Assembly (NCBI GenBank): GCA_029207755.1
Contig: JARCOQ010000016.1
Span: forward strand, 3,167,001-3,231,000
Direction of reading: 5' to 3'
Source of the DNA: Chamaea fasciata
Lineage: Eukaryota; Chordata; Aves; Passeriformes; Sylviidae
DNA: 64,000 nucleotides
Shown here: positions 24,783-38,378 of the stretch, piece by piece
Position numbering within the stretch: position 1 is the first letter of the stretch
Layout of the letters: each line of letters starts with the position of its first letter
Program-made: the position numbers and the translations under genes
The notes under the pieces: model-generated
Database searches by the model: none
What the model was told of the DNA's origin: nothing
Seen by the model: only the letters and a program-made list of their open reading frames with translations

Positions 24783-27700
24783 ATGAAGATGGAGGACTAT
24801 GAAATATTCTGTAGGAAGCATCTTTCCAGAATCAAAGAAGAGGCAATAAAAAGAGAAACCTCTTTGATTCTTCAGAACAAAAATACTTCTCTCATTCAAT
24901 TCTATGGAGTCCCTGTGCTTTCCCCTCTGGTAAGGCCTTTTTTTACCCCTTTTCCTCCCTGGTGTGCTAACTGTGCTATTGGCACTGGCTTTGATGTGCA
25001 CATGTATGATTCTTCTGAAGGTGTCTGTGTGAGCTGTCATCTGACCTGCTGCTTAGTGTATTCTAAGCGTTCCTAGGCTTAATCTTACTAAGTTAAGGGG
25101 TAAAATATACATTTCCTCCCTCACAATGACTGCATTTCCTTTAATTTTTTAGACGTTTTCTTCCTAAGGGAAGCACAAATGTTGATGGATTTCAATAACA
25201 TTACTGCTGGGCTTCATGTAAAATCATATTGACATTTCAAATCTTGAACATGTGAGTTAGTTTATTGGTGTAAAAAAAATGCAAATAAGAAATACCAGAA
25301 TAGTTAAAAGCTTTTAAGGAAATTTTTCTGCATGAGTTTGCATCTTCCTCTAATGTATTCCACAGGCTCATCAATTATGTTAAGTCATTCTGTGCTAATG
25401 CAAACTGAGCTAAGCCGAAGATTGTTGGTAGTTTCTGCAATACTGCAGCTGACTTCCTTGTTCTAGTGATGGGAAGAAATGGGAGTGAGTCTTTAATAAG
25501 AATGTCCAGAAATCAGGATCGAGATATAAATTGCGGATATATTGTCATATTCTTCATTTACAAATACATGGATATTGTAAGGGTTTTAGAAAAAATGTCT
25601 GAATCCTGCATCAGATTGATACCATACCATGTAAGGTTCATGGAAAATTTTATAAATGCTGTTTTAAATTCATGTTCATTTGCATGTGTGCCAGGAAGGT
25701 ATTTTGTACACCTTCCCTTAAAAAATTGGTTGAGGAGAAGCTGACATTTAACATGTGCACAAAATTTCAGGTGATTTCTGTTCTTCTGATTGTTTTGTTT
25801 TGTTGTTTTTCCTTTGAATTTATTTCTGTAAGTCTGTATTGAAATTTACATCTACTGTTACAAACCATGTTTCTTACACTCTGTTTTGCAGCTTAGCCTT
25901 GAAAAGAAAAAGGAAATGCAGCAGTATCAGGAGAAAGCACTGGACCTAGAGACCAGGAAACGGGAATCCCGGAAAAAAGCTTTATTGGATCGTGTTCAGG
26001 AGATTGTAGAAAGTGTCCAGGTAGTGTGAGTCCAAAGCTGCCTCATAGATTTACAGAAAGTCACTGCTTATAGACATTTTGAGAAAGTGTTGGGCTTTAA
26101 GTATTCCCCAATATAACCATGAAATGAATAGCAGCTAACTCTCCAGAACCAGCATTTGCTAGTATTTCGTGCTGTGTGTCCTGAGAATTGATTATTTGCT
26201 GATACTTATTGTAGTGCATGGGACTTGCTTTTCACCGCTTCTTTTGCTATGTGCAAAAGGCAGAGCTCACTGCTTCTTTTGTAAGAGTGTTGGAAACAAC
26301 TAGATTGTTAAAACAAGTGAACAACTCCCCTGTGTTAGAGCTGCTTTATTTGCAAGCTTGTAGCTTAATCATAAAATAATCTATATTCAACTTTGTGATT
26401 ACAGAATTAACATTACCTTCACAACAACTTGAAATTCTTTTTTGTGCTTTAAAATTTTACTGCAACATTTTTTTTTCTTTGCTGCTTCACTGATGAATTT
26501 TGTAGAGGTTTTAATTTAAAAGACTATTAAATACATCTAATCAAGGGGTTATTATATGTCTTTGGAACAGCTGTAATACAGCCTTTAGATTAAACTGTTG
26601 CTTAAACAGTTAATATTGAGTTTGTTGAGTTACCAAGGTGGCAAACAACACTTTGTAGTTTGCATTGTCTGCTGAGTGTGTGTGGCAACAGTCATCTGGT
26701 TTGGGGTTTGACCAGCAGACCAGGAAAGTATGTTGAATACAAAAATAATGTAAGTTGTTTGTTTGTTTGTTTTTTCCAAATGTGTCCTTTTGATAACTGA
26801 GACACAGCACATAGGGTAATTGTGTGAAAATCCATTTAAAGAAATGCTGGCTGGAAGTAACATGTAATTCTCACTTAAATAAAATTGGTTTTAAAGATTT
26901 CTTTTTAAGTTCAAGAGAAGTTTGCAGGAATCTGAGATTCTGAGATTTCATTGAAAATCTGTCATGTTTTAAAATTTTAATTTGCAGGTGAAGAAAGGAC
27001 TTAGCATGAGTGACGTGAACACATTGGAGGCTGAGAGTTCTTGCCCTGATTTGGATTCAGAGGCTTTTATTGACATCACAGCTCTATCAGGTATCAATTC
27101 GGCATGTTCTTCTCAAAGGCAAGGTGCCATAGACCTGGAAAAGACACCAGAACTTAGACCATCAGATACTGCAGGACAAATGACATCAAATGTGACAGAA
27201 GTGGTTAAAGCAGCAGAACAAAATGTTTCTTCAAAGCCAAGTGAGAGTCGCTTCTCGGAAGCTGCAATGTGTGTGAGGGCTGCGTCTCCTGGTAAGATGT
27301 GTAACAAGCTCCCATCGCATGCTCTGCAGAAGCAGGAGGGACGAGTGGGGTCACCATCAGATGAGGATGTCCAAGATCCATGTGTAATGAGTCTTCAGAA
27401 CCTGATAAAGAAGTCTAGGGAGTACATAGAGAAAGAGCAAAGCAAGCGTACCTCAAAAAGCAATTCCAAGAGGAGTACGAGTGAAAGTCATTCGGATAAA
27501 GAAAATGATGGTGTTAAAACAAGTGACTCTGTGAAAGAGAGGGCAAAGTTTACAGGCAGAAGTTGCACTGCCCAGACGCTTGATAAACCCAGTCTTAATA
27601 AATCAAATACCCTTCTCCAAGGTGCCTCTGCTCATACAAATAACACAAGTATGTCCACTTTATCCAGTTTTTCTAAAGTAGACATACCTATGAGAGTTGG

Positions 27701-30700
27701 AACACCCCCTTTGGTGGATTCAGATTCAGATGAGGAATTGAAAAAGAATTCCATGTTTGAGCGTGACAGTAGCATTGTCAGGAGCCTCACAGGCTCCTAT
27801 GCCAAATTGCCAAGCCCAGAGCCAAGCATGAGCCCTAAAATGCACCGACGGCGCCCAAGACCTTTATCCATGGGACACATCATTATAAACAGCCCTGTGA
27901 GTGCTTATGAGTTAAGTCCTAAAGGTAAGGGTAGAACAATGGATTTAATCATGCAAGATATTGCAGATAAAAACAATGTGTCTGAATCGGTGCCAAAGTT
28001 CATGGCAGACTTCACTCCGGTTTGCCCTGGCAGAGTTCCTGGTGTCGGCAGGAATTCTTCAGGCCCTACTGATGGGTTGGGGGTTGGCAAAGCAAACCGC
28101 CATTCCTTTGGGCTCTTTGAGAGCAGAGGGATGGTGTCGGCTACGGTGGAAGGACAGCTGGTGATGGACAGCAGAGGCCTGTATAAAGTAGAGAGCAGCA
28201 CGAGTGTGGCACCTCCAAGAGTGAATGAGCCCTTTGCCATCAGCCAGTCTGCAGTGACACAGAAGATCCTGGCTGTGAACGAAATGAAACCAGCTACTTT
28301 GCCAGAAAACACTAAATGTAATTCTCCAAAGGAGCTCAACAAATCTTATGATGTGGAAAATCCGTCTCCACTATTAATGCAGAGCAAGACTGTGCGACAG
28401 CAGATGGACAACACTCCAAATGTTTCCTCAGCAAATGAGCAGTTCCCAGAAAACTTTGAAAGGGTAAAACGTAGACTTGATTTGGACACTGACAACTGCC
28501 AAAAAGAAAACAGTTCCTGTGCTCTAGGAGTTGGAATGGAAGAACAAGAGAAGCAGTGGTTGCAAGAACAGAAATATCCTGTGGGATCAGTTTACATTAC
28601 CAAGAATGCAGTCCTTGAAAATATGGCAAAAGGTAAGAGATTTCCTGTGCTTGAGGGTTACTTCTTAGTTTATAAATCTTTTAGGTGATCATTAGTCACT
28701 GATGTTTCTTTTCAGAAGCCTCATTTCTCTAATTTAATTTGACTTCACAATACTGATTTCCCATTTCAATCTAGAAGTTGGAATTTAGTTTTACAAAGAA
28801 AATTGTCTTGTGCCACGAGGTCTAAATAAGACTACTGAAAGAAAAGGTAGCCCATGTAAATGAAAAGAAAACCATATAGGTATTTTCTTCAAATTCAAGA
28901 CTATGTTACTTCTGTATGTGTCTGCTAAATGAAGCTGAAGTGGCATAAATAATGCTAATTCACTCCAGCAAGTGTAACAATTCTTAGAGCTGTATTTTCC
29001 TTGTCCCTGTTTTAATATTGGCTTTTGGTGTTACTGCTGTTCCAGTTCACAAATATGAACATGGAAATATTTTGAAGGACTAGTAAATGCTGGGGTTTTG
29101 TGCAATACATAATGGGAACCTGATATCAAGGAAACCTGGTATCAAAGACATCTTTTTTACTTTTACTGATGATGCAAATTACCTCTGATAAAGGATGAAT
29201 GTCTGTGGCAAAGATCATATAGAAGGTATTTAATATTTGATTCTCTGTTGCATATTTTCTCAGAAGATATTTTAAAAACTAAAATGCTGGCCTTTGAAGA
29301 AATGAAAAAGAGACTTGAAGAACAGCATGCACAACAACTGTCGATTCTGTTAGCTGAGCAAGAGAGAGAACAGGAGAAATTGCAGAAGGTGAGGTCAACA
29401 GGAAGAATTCTAAGCAAAGGTTTTGTGTTGTATGAAAGTTTGTCAGGAAGCAATTGGGTTTGAATGTAATATTCTGTTGCTTTGCAGAGTTAGAAAAATA
29501 GCCTCATGGTTAAATCTTCCTTTTGTAGGAACTGGAAGAACGGGACAGAAAGTTGAAAGGAGAGAAGGTTACTACAACGGAAATAGAAATTTCCAAAGTG
29601 AATATTAACAGTAGGATGGAGTTGGAGTGGAGGCAAAAGAGTGAAAGTGGCTTGCTGGAAAGTGTGCAGTCTCAGCTGGAGACAGTCCATAACACAAACT
29701 CCACCAGCATTGGTAAAACTCGGAGGGAAGAATATAGATGAAGTGTTGTGATGTAATTTGTTCTACAGTGCTTGACTGGATCATCCCCCCAGTGTGGATA
29801 AGTGCAGTGTTCCTGCTCAGGGTACACAGAGGGCTGCTGCCCTCAGCTGGGGAGAGCATTTGTGAAACAAAGTCTGTTCCATCTTTGTGTCACTGGCATT
29901 TAGCACAGATTCAGCCATCCTTCAACTGTTCCATGTACTTTATTTGTTATGTAACTGTTTTAGGGCACATCCAAGGAAAACAAGCTAAGAATAACCTCCT
30001 TTGATCAAGGATGAGGATCTGGATTTGCATCATGTCCCAGAAGGATTATCCTCATGCCATGTAGCTGCTCAGCACTGGGCCAGGTGGTCACGTTTGTGTA
30101 GAAGGTTCTGAGGGGCTCTGCCAAGGGTTCCTAACAGCAAGGCAATACAGCTGTAGCTGATGGAACGCCTCTCACCTGTTCCTGAACATTGTGAAATGTT
30201 TTGTTCTGTCTTCTGTTTAGCAAATTTTGCATGGAAATCAATCAGAAATATTCAGCTTGCTTCTTGCCTATAACTGACCTTGTAGACTAGGCCGTGAGCC
30301 CCGAGCTGAGTGTGTCCACAGACAGAAGCCTTCCTTCATTGGCACAAGTGTGTGTTCAACTGTGTGTTCTGCTTTCTGTGCAGGTTTTGCTCATACAACA
30401 CCCAACACCTTTTCTTCAACAAGTGAAACTTCCTTCTATCTCTGGGGACCATCAGGTAGTGGAGTTATAAAAACCTCAGTGTGCAGGCCAAGTAGTAGGA
30501 TCAAGACTAGGTGGTCTCAGGTAAGGGAAAAAAAATGATTCATTTTTATCTTAAAAGGCTCTCATGTTTTAGTAAGGCTCTGGTAACAGAAAATTTTAGT
30601 ATCCACTCCTGTTTCAACTTTGATTACATAGGAGAACTGTGTAGGTTATTTTTCTTACTCATATATGCAAAATAATCATACAGCAATGTATTGCTTCTGC

Positions 30701-33700
30701 TAAATTTATGGTGGGTACTTTGAGCCTAGTCAAAGCTTTATCAACAGCTTTTTTCTTACCTGAAAATTTACCTCACTTGATGGATGTTATTTGATAAATA
30801 ATTCATAATTCTTGCTTTTTAATAAAAAGTTTTGATTTTTTTTAAGGTTTTCAGTCCAGAGATACAAATGAAGTTTGACAAGATCACTGCAGTGGCAAAG
30901 GGATTTCTCACTCGTAGACTTCTGCAGACAGAGAAACTGAAACACCTTAAGCAAACTGTAAAAGTAAGATGAGCTTTTTTATAATAGGCAGCTTCTTTCC
31001 TGTTTGTTTTTGTTCCTGCCTTCCACTGACAGATGAAATCCTGCATTTTCTGCCCTCAGAAGATTTTGGGGCTGCACATGAACATGTTTGAGTGATGCAT
31101 TGCTTAGTGTCATAAGGTCCAAGTCAAACAAAGAATCTGTTTGCTGTGTGTACCGTTTGTAATGATTGCTTTGTTATGAAGGGTTATGCCTGGTGCTTAC
31201 TCTTTATTTTCCCATCTTTCCCAGGACACACTGGAGTTCATAAGAAACTTTCAGTCTGAAGCCCCATTGAAAAGAGGAAGTGTGTCAGCACAAGATGCAT
31301 CTCTTCATGAAAGAGTAATGGCTCAGGTGACACGATTTAAACCTTCTCTTTTGTCTTTCGTAACTATTCTGCTTTTTTCACATAAATACATAAAACCTTG
31401 AGAGTGGCTTTGTTTAGAGTAAGATGTTTAAAGAAGAGAAGATTCCATTTTTTTTCTCGACACAAAAGTATTTGTGTTCAAAAAATTGTTTTCAAAGTTT
31501 TGAAGTGTTCTGTTCAGATTGAAAGCAAAAAGAGCTTGATGTTCAAAACCATGGGCATGTAAACTTGATTGAATATTTAATTAACATTTTAATGATTGTT
31601 TCCAGCTGCGAGCTGCTCTGTATGTCGTCCATGACATCTTTTTCACAATGGGGGCATCGGAGAGGATGAACATTCTGCGTCAAGATCGTGAAGTTCGTAA
31701 AGAGAAGATGCTCAGGCAAATGGTATGTTAGATTCCAGGGAATGTAAACTGTTCCAGGACTTTAAATACTGAGTCTTTTCACATTTAAGAGATTCTTCCT
31801 CACACTGTACAATGTTTCTTAAGTCTAAATTTTTAAGTATGCTTTTGTAGGTAACTTTCTTCTGTATCCTCGTTTTTTTTTAGGATAAAGTAAAGTGCCC
31901 AAGAGAGCGAGTGACACTTTCAACTGCTACACAGAAAACTCTGGACAGGAAAAAGTACATGAAGTATGTGCAGCTCTCCCTTGGGTGGGGAGGGGAGGTG
32001 GAAGGAGTTCAAGAGAAGGAGTAGGAGGCATAGGAAATAGGAGAAGTTAATGGGATAACAGTTTCCTTGCAAACTGGCATCTCTGCTAGGAAGAATGAGT
32101 AAAAAGCTTTCCAGGTGTGTAGTGTCTTGCTAATTGTATTTTGCTCTTCCTTCTAAGAGACTTCTTGTTTGTAAGGAGAAAAATGTTTGTTCTAAGTTGT
32201 GCATTTACCCTATAATGGAGTGGTGGATGCTTAGCTTATGGTTGATTTTGCAAACTGTAAAGAGTGCCCCAAGTGCTTTTATCTATCTAAAGTTCCTAGC
32301 AATAGAGACACTTGATAGAGTATCTCTGGCAAAGTTTTTCTGGGGAACGGTGGCAGGCATTATCTGGCAACACAGTGGACAGTTGTTACACTTGCTTGTG
32401 AGTAAAGAAGTGATAATGTGTAGGACTGCTCTGGCAGTATTACATGTAGGTGTAGTTCCTCTTGTAGGTTTTCTCTGAGTGTTTCTGTTCAAGACCTGGA
32501 TGATGACTTGCTAATTGAAATATATTTCAATACTTTTGTTTCTCTAGGGCTTCAGAAATGGGAATACCAAGTAAAAAAATAATTATCAAACAAAAAGCTC
32601 CTGAAAACCGGTGGGTTACTTGTATTGAAATGCTTTTAAGAAGCTGTCTTGCACTGATGGATTCTGTGATCTGTACTGTTGGTTTGCCATCGATCAGCTC
32701 AATACCTGCTACTATTATCATGAAAATTAATGAAATCTGATTTATCATGGCCCAAGAAAAGGGTTTATTAGCTCATTATAAATTAGGAAAAAGATGTTTT
32801 CTTCAGAGTCAGTTCTGAAGTTTTATCTTCAGAAGTTATTTATTTATGGCATTAAGTCTTGGTGCTCAGGTTTAAAGTTTTTGTCTGAGATGCACTATTA
32901 AGCACTACTACTTTTCGTAATACCCCCTACTTTGCAGTGGAATTATTGGTAATGCTTATCTTTAGGAAGCTGTCAGAAAAGAAGTGGCTTTCTGTTGTGA
33001 AGAAAGTTTTGTTCCTTGACTGTGTGATTATTTGCTCAGATCACAGGAGTTACAGTGTTGAGTACATGTTGTTCAGGCAGCCAACAGCAGCTTTCTTATG
33101 AGGCCTGTTTGCACACTTATCTTGTATTAAAAGTCAGACAACTGGCATCCCTTAAAAACAGTTTTTATCCCATGTTTACCCAAAAGCTTTGAAGACATGC
33201 TGTCTACTCATAAAGTGCAGCCTTCAAGGAGTACTGTAAGCAATTCGGTCCCTTTTCCTGTGTGTTCTCATCAATGACGGGGAACCCAAGGCACTGTTGA
33301 GGGACATCTATCTGTGTGCTTTTTTGTTTCTTTGCTTAAAATAGTGGAAGTAGTAATCCTATTCTGGAATTTTAATTCCAGCCACTTTGCATTACAAAAC
33401 CTGTTAGCCTTTCTGAAATTTTTTACTTGAAACAGGATGCATAATTTGGTATTTCTTGAGAGACTTTTATTTTAAAAGGGAAAAAGCACTAATAAAAGTT
33501 TGTGTTTTAACAGGATACTTCAACCAAACCAAGGACAGAATGCCCCAGTTCATAGACTGCTTTGCAGACAAGGGTAAGAGCACAGCATGTTTCCAGCCTA
33601 AAGATGAAACTAAATGCAAAGTGCAAGAACGGTGATGATGAATAATGTTTACACATAACAGTGCAACTGTTGTTCAGAGTAAAAATAATTACTTCTTTCA

Positions 33701-36700
33701 CTATTTTGAGAGAGTGATGAAGCTTTTTTTACCTTACACTACAGGAAAGTATTTATTGTTGTCATCCTGTTAAATGTCTTCATTTACACTGTTCCAACAT
33801 TTCTATTTGTAACATTCATTCCATGAAGCTTTGCTTCCACTTAATGAAATACGTGTATTTTTATATGTAGACTGTAATGCCATGGTATCTAAACTAAAGC
33901 AGTTTCTTGAATAGAGTTTTTCAATCTGTTCATGGGGAGATGTTCTCCTACTTAATGTGTCTATGTAAGCCATAATAATATCAATAGGAACTATACAGGT
34001 GCTCAGGAAGAGGCTCTGTGGGACATTGTAAAAATGTTTTCATGACAAACACATTTTGATAGTGTCTATATATTTGTATACAGCCTTTCAACTTTGTTGC
34101 AGGTGACTTATTAACTCTTTTATATTTAATTAGAACCCCTAAGACCACAGTGAATGGGGTTGAGCAAAATAGAAGGAAGGCCTCAGGGAGCAGAGTGTCT
34201 AACAGGCCTGTTACAGGTGTGTAGAAAATTGGTGCTTGGATCCTATAGTAAATAAGTTACTAGTATCTAGAAAAAATAAATTGGCAATATATTGTTTTCC
34301 TTTCCTTGTGCACCTGCTTTGCTATGCCTTAAATCTAACCTATCTCTTCAAACAAACCTGCTCTGGTAACTGAACCATCCACTTTCAAATTCTATAAACA
34401 TACTATATAGAATGTGCTGCACAGCTCATTTGCTTTCACTCACCAGCTGCCCAGTCATAAAAAAGATTGCCAGATTTACTCACTGGAACTGTTGAGAAAT
34501 TGATAGAAGTCAAAGGAGACTTGGATTAGAATCTTCATTTGATTCTTAGCTCTGTACACACATCTTCAGCATGGAGTGTATTGAAAGGGCAGGAAGGACA
34601 GTTTCAGACTCCTCCGTGGGTGTTCACTCATCATACAGTCCTAAAATTAATTATATTTATATTTATATTTATATTTATATTTATATTTATATTTATATTT
34701 ATATTTATATTTATATTTATATATGTATATGTATATATTCCTGTAGCATCTTACAGCATGTTTGGGTCTTAATGACCCAAGTTCAAAAGTGGAGTATCTC
34801 TGTGCTACTATACAGAGATTACTGATCGGTTACCTTTTATATGAAATGTTTGATAATAGTGCTGAACCTCTAGTAAATCACTGTGAATGATCTTACACAT
34901 TTTATTTTTTTTTTTTAATTAGATTTTAAATTTCTTAAGCGACAAACCTAGATTTATCTAAAGGTAAAGTCGTTGAGAGGTTTTAAAACTACTTAAGATC
35001 TGAATTACACTTCGTTCTCAAAGGCAAGTTCCACAAGTTAAGCATAAAAATTGGGCATTTTGGGGCTTAATAAGGGAAATGTGTAATTTAGTAGGATTTC
35101 AGATGTTTTCCATAATGTTTTAAATAATCTGTATGTATTAAGGATCAAACTTTTCCTTTAAGGGAAATGCTTATTTGTTGCTGCCCCAGAGCAATGCTGG
35201 CAGGGAGTCTCCGTGAGTTTGGAGGCAGCGTGTTTTCCACTGTTTAAATGGGATGTTTTCCCAGATGCTACTTTGTGAAGTCAAGAGAAGTGGCCACAGA
35301 AGTATGTATAGTGAGGCAGGATGCATAAACATAGATAACTGCAGTATCAGAGGGGGAAATAAAAGGCAGGTGATGAGATCACAACCAGAGTGTGTTCATT
35401 TATTTTTCTGTTGTTAGTTCTCTTGGCAGTGCTCTCACCACCAAAGCAGAGCAAGGCAGTTGTTTGGTTGGACTCAGTGACACTACAGAAAAATTAGCAA
35501 AGATAATAAATAATCTTTCTTAAATATAAAGCAGAAAATAAAGTAAATAATATAATTTTAGCAACCAGAGGTATCCATTGAGGCAAGTGTTCATCTGCAA
35601 GTTTGCTACTGACTAGTAAATGAGCACGCTGAAAAACAGGGACAACAAAACAATCAAAACCTCTACCACTTGCAGTATTACAGAGACTGTGAAAGAGCAG
35701 TACTGTTAGGGTGGTGTCAGAGTCAGGTTTGGCCCCATTCAAGGTTTGGATGCCATCCCCCAACTCATGTGATTCACACTGAGCTGGTAATGAACCACAG
35801 TGGTGTTCACATTGTGTCTGGCACCCGACATCCAGTGAAGCATTCAGCACTCTTCTGTGTTGGCAGTGTGTGCTGCTCGGCTAAGGAAGTCCCCGAGTTT
35901 ATCTCAGTCATAACTACCAAAGTTGTGACAGGTCACACTTGGCAATGAAAAAAATCCTTTGGGGTAGATCTCCAAATTTCCCTTTGCCTTGTTGCTATTT
36001 GTCAAGTATCTGGAAAGTCACTGAAGGCCTTCTGCAGTGGCCTCCTTGGAACTTCAGGCAGATGTGGCTAACCAGTTGTATGCTGGTTAGTTCTGGTTGC
36101 TCAGTAACCTCATGTAGAGCTTGGGACATCACACACTTTCCTGTGGTGCAATACCAACACTTCTGTGTGCTCCTTCAGAAAAACCTTATACTTCTTGTAC
36201 TGAATGAGTAGAAATGCATTCCGAAATTATTGCATAGGCATGAAAGAAACAATCTGCATAATTTTGCAATAATGAAAAAACTTATTTTGAATATATTTAA
36301 CTAGAATATGGTTTCCTTTATATATGGATGAAATGTGAATAGTGAAAAGTCTGGGTTAATTAGGGTGGTGATTTAATTTCTTGTCTTCGTTCATTCCTGA
36401 CTACCAAATTAATTGTGCTTATTAGAGGAGCAAAAAGGAAAGGAGGGCTAGTAAGATGCAGCTATTATAAATACATTCAGCTTCAATATGAGACAAACCC
36501 TCAGAAGAAAATGATAACATACTCGACCAATGTTTTTTTCTTTGTCCTCCTGATTGTTGTTTTAAATTCTATCTGCAGAGGGCTTTGTAGCTTTAATACC
36601 ACTTAGACTGATTGTTGTCTTTTTCTGGCAAGAAGACATTTTGTTGAGGAATCAAGTGGCAATCCTAAACTTAATTTTTTTTGTTTTTTACTCCTTCAAT

Positions 36701-38378
36701 CCAAAGTTCTGTGCTTAAGCGAAAAGTACTGATTCATAAATCAGTATTTTCTTTTTTAAGTTCAATTAGTTTAAATCAGAGCGAGATATTCCGTCAATAG
36801 CCTGCAAGGGGGGCCAGGCAGGGCATTTGATGAGGTCTGGTTGTGTTAGACAGAAGGTAGTTGAGATCAGGTTGCTCCTACAACAAGACCTACTCATCTC
36901 CTCTGCCCAGTTTCCTTTCCAGTGGAAAGGAAGCAGAGGGCAGGAGGCACACAGAATATCTGGGTGGTGGTAGCACTTGGCCAAGCCAAGGGCACAGCTT
37001 GCCCATGTGAGATGGTGGGGGCTGTGGAGTGTGTTGGCTGTGTTGGTGCTAATTGTTTTCAGAACTGTAGCTGTTTTTATTCTCATTTGCCTTCTGCAAT
37101 TCCTTAGTCTAGATTGCAGTAGGATTTTTGCACACTCATATGCTATTACAGTAATATCCATTACTTGTGTGTGATTTTTATATAACTTGGAGGACACTTG
37201 AAGTGAGTTAAGGGGTAGTGTTAATCACTGAAAAAGCACCATGTCTGTCCTATGAGATCCCAGGTGATGGGAAGAGCAGAGCACTGAGGTGGGTTGGGCC
37301 AGTGAGAACGCCTTTTGTGTAGTGGGACCCTGGTGAGATGTGAGGGCTCTGGGCAATCCCAAAGCTGCTTTGGCCTGTGCTGATCATAGCCCCTGGACAC
37401 CTGTAAGTAACCACTGCAGCTCTGATCAGGAGTAACAAAGAGCCTAAAAAGGACTGGCACTTCCTTTGTCACATTCATTTACTGCCTGGTAGTCATTTCT
37501 TTCCCATGGCTGTCTTCCATTCCCACTGCTCTGCACCCTGTGATATGATTTTCACTGCTTTGTGGAAATGTTTGCTCACACTGCTGCACTTTCTTGATAA
37601 CTGCTTGAACCTAAAGAATTCTAAGTTATGCTAATTCTTAGCAGCCTGCAGTGCTGAACCTTCATTACTGGAAGATACTTGTGCCATGCATAGTATAATA
37701 TGGATTTTTAAATGTTTGTATGTATATACTTGCTCCCTCTGGAAAGGAGGGAGTTTGTATATTATTTGCTTGTATATTATTTTTTTACTTAAGCATCCTT
37801 CCTTTTGTAAGGGCTCTGCCTCATGATCTTAATACTGCACTTCTAATTCTGGTTGTCTTATTGATGTATGGGAGCCTACAGCTGTCTCTTGTTTTAGTTA
37901 ATCTGACAAAAGGAAAGAGTTATCTTAAGTATTCAACCTGTACAATATTTTTTGATTGATTATTTGTTTTAAAGTAACACATGGCATAGTTAAACTTACC
38001 AACCATTTCATCTATCTTGGTTATACGATAGTTCTTTTAAAAAATTGTGAATTGTGGTTGTATTGCATTGTTTTAGAGTACCAGGAAAGAAGATAGAATA
38101 GTTATCAAGTAAGGCAATAAAATGTCATTACTTTTAAACCTATAGGTAGTTTTCATAAGGCTTTTGGGGTGTAGCATTATGAAAACTGTCATTTTAAAAG
38201 TCGTCACTGAATGCATAATACTACTTTAAAAAAATTGTCCCAATTATTTTCAGCTATTTTTGTTGGATAATTTCAAACCCCATTACTATTAATTGTAATA
38301 TGGTAATTTTTCTACTTATTTTTAGGAGCATATGCAGGAAGAACCCAAAGAAAGAAGCCAAATGTTGTGATAATTTGA
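24783..38378 (+). CDS. CCP110: CCP110 (CP110), centriolar coiled-coil protein of 110 kDa (complete)
   Basis: Caps the distal end of centrioles, limits centriole length and blocks ciliogenesis with CEP97; bound by calmodulin and centrin and degraded through SCF-cyclin F. Coding exons: 24783-24929, 25892-26020, 26988-28632, 29264-29388, 29529-29712, 30384-30520, 30847-30963, 31225-31326, 31606-31722, 31884-31963, 32548-32610, 33514-33573, 34134-34216, 38326-38378 (stop 38376-38378). This gives 1,013 aa, close to the human protein. Visible: a lysine-rich coiled stretch (residues 50-92), a conserved block [20 protein letters not shown] (358-377), a cyclin-binding RRL (587-589), KEN motifs at 263-265 and 598-600, a coiled coil [11 protein letters not shown] (exon 29264), and an IQ-like calmodulin-binding segment, [13 protein letters not shown] (exon 30847). 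ATG 24783 and ATG 24789 are both in frame; 24789 has the stronger context (AAG before, G after) and matches the human start. Confidence 0.97.
26988..28632 (+). other. CCP110: CCP110 large central exon (1,645 bp)
   Basis: One exon encodes residues 93-640, over half the protein. It is mostly serine-rich and predicted to be disordered, with islands strongly similar to human CP110: [35 protein letters not shown], the [14 protein letters not shown] block and [14 protein letters not shown]. The true exon ends at the GTAAGA donor at 28633. The reading frame stays open 52 bases into the intron. Confidence 0.95.
34651..34724 (+). repeat. (ATTTAT)n hexanucleotide microsatellite
   Basis: About 12 near-perfect copies of a 6-bp unit, followed by an ATATGT-type stretch to about 34737, in the last CCP110 intron. 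It creates spurious open frames of alternating Ile/Phe and Ile/Tyr. Confidence 0.95.

Larger units (their letters stand above)
24930..38325 (+). other. CCP110: CCP110 introns
   Basis: Thirteen GT-AG introns. The longest is the last, 34217-38325 (4.1 kb), which holds the ATTTAT microsatellite and otherwise AT-rich unique sequence. The ends of 26021-26987, 24930-25891 and 32611-33513 show ordinary splice sites. No RNA gene or foreign coding sequence was recognised. Confidence 0.65.

Noticed and set aside
27905..28342. Antisense open frame of 145 codons inside the large CCP110 exon
   Set aside because: It is the reverse shadow of strongly supported CP110 coding sequence, with no independent evidence.
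28633..28688. Extension of the CCP110 open frame past the large exon
   Set aside because: The GTAAGA donor at 28633 and the in-frame joining to exon 29264 show that these bases are intron.
34539..34825. Open frames of alternating Ile/Phe and Ile/Tyr
   Set aside because: These are translations of the ATTTAT microsatellite within an intron.
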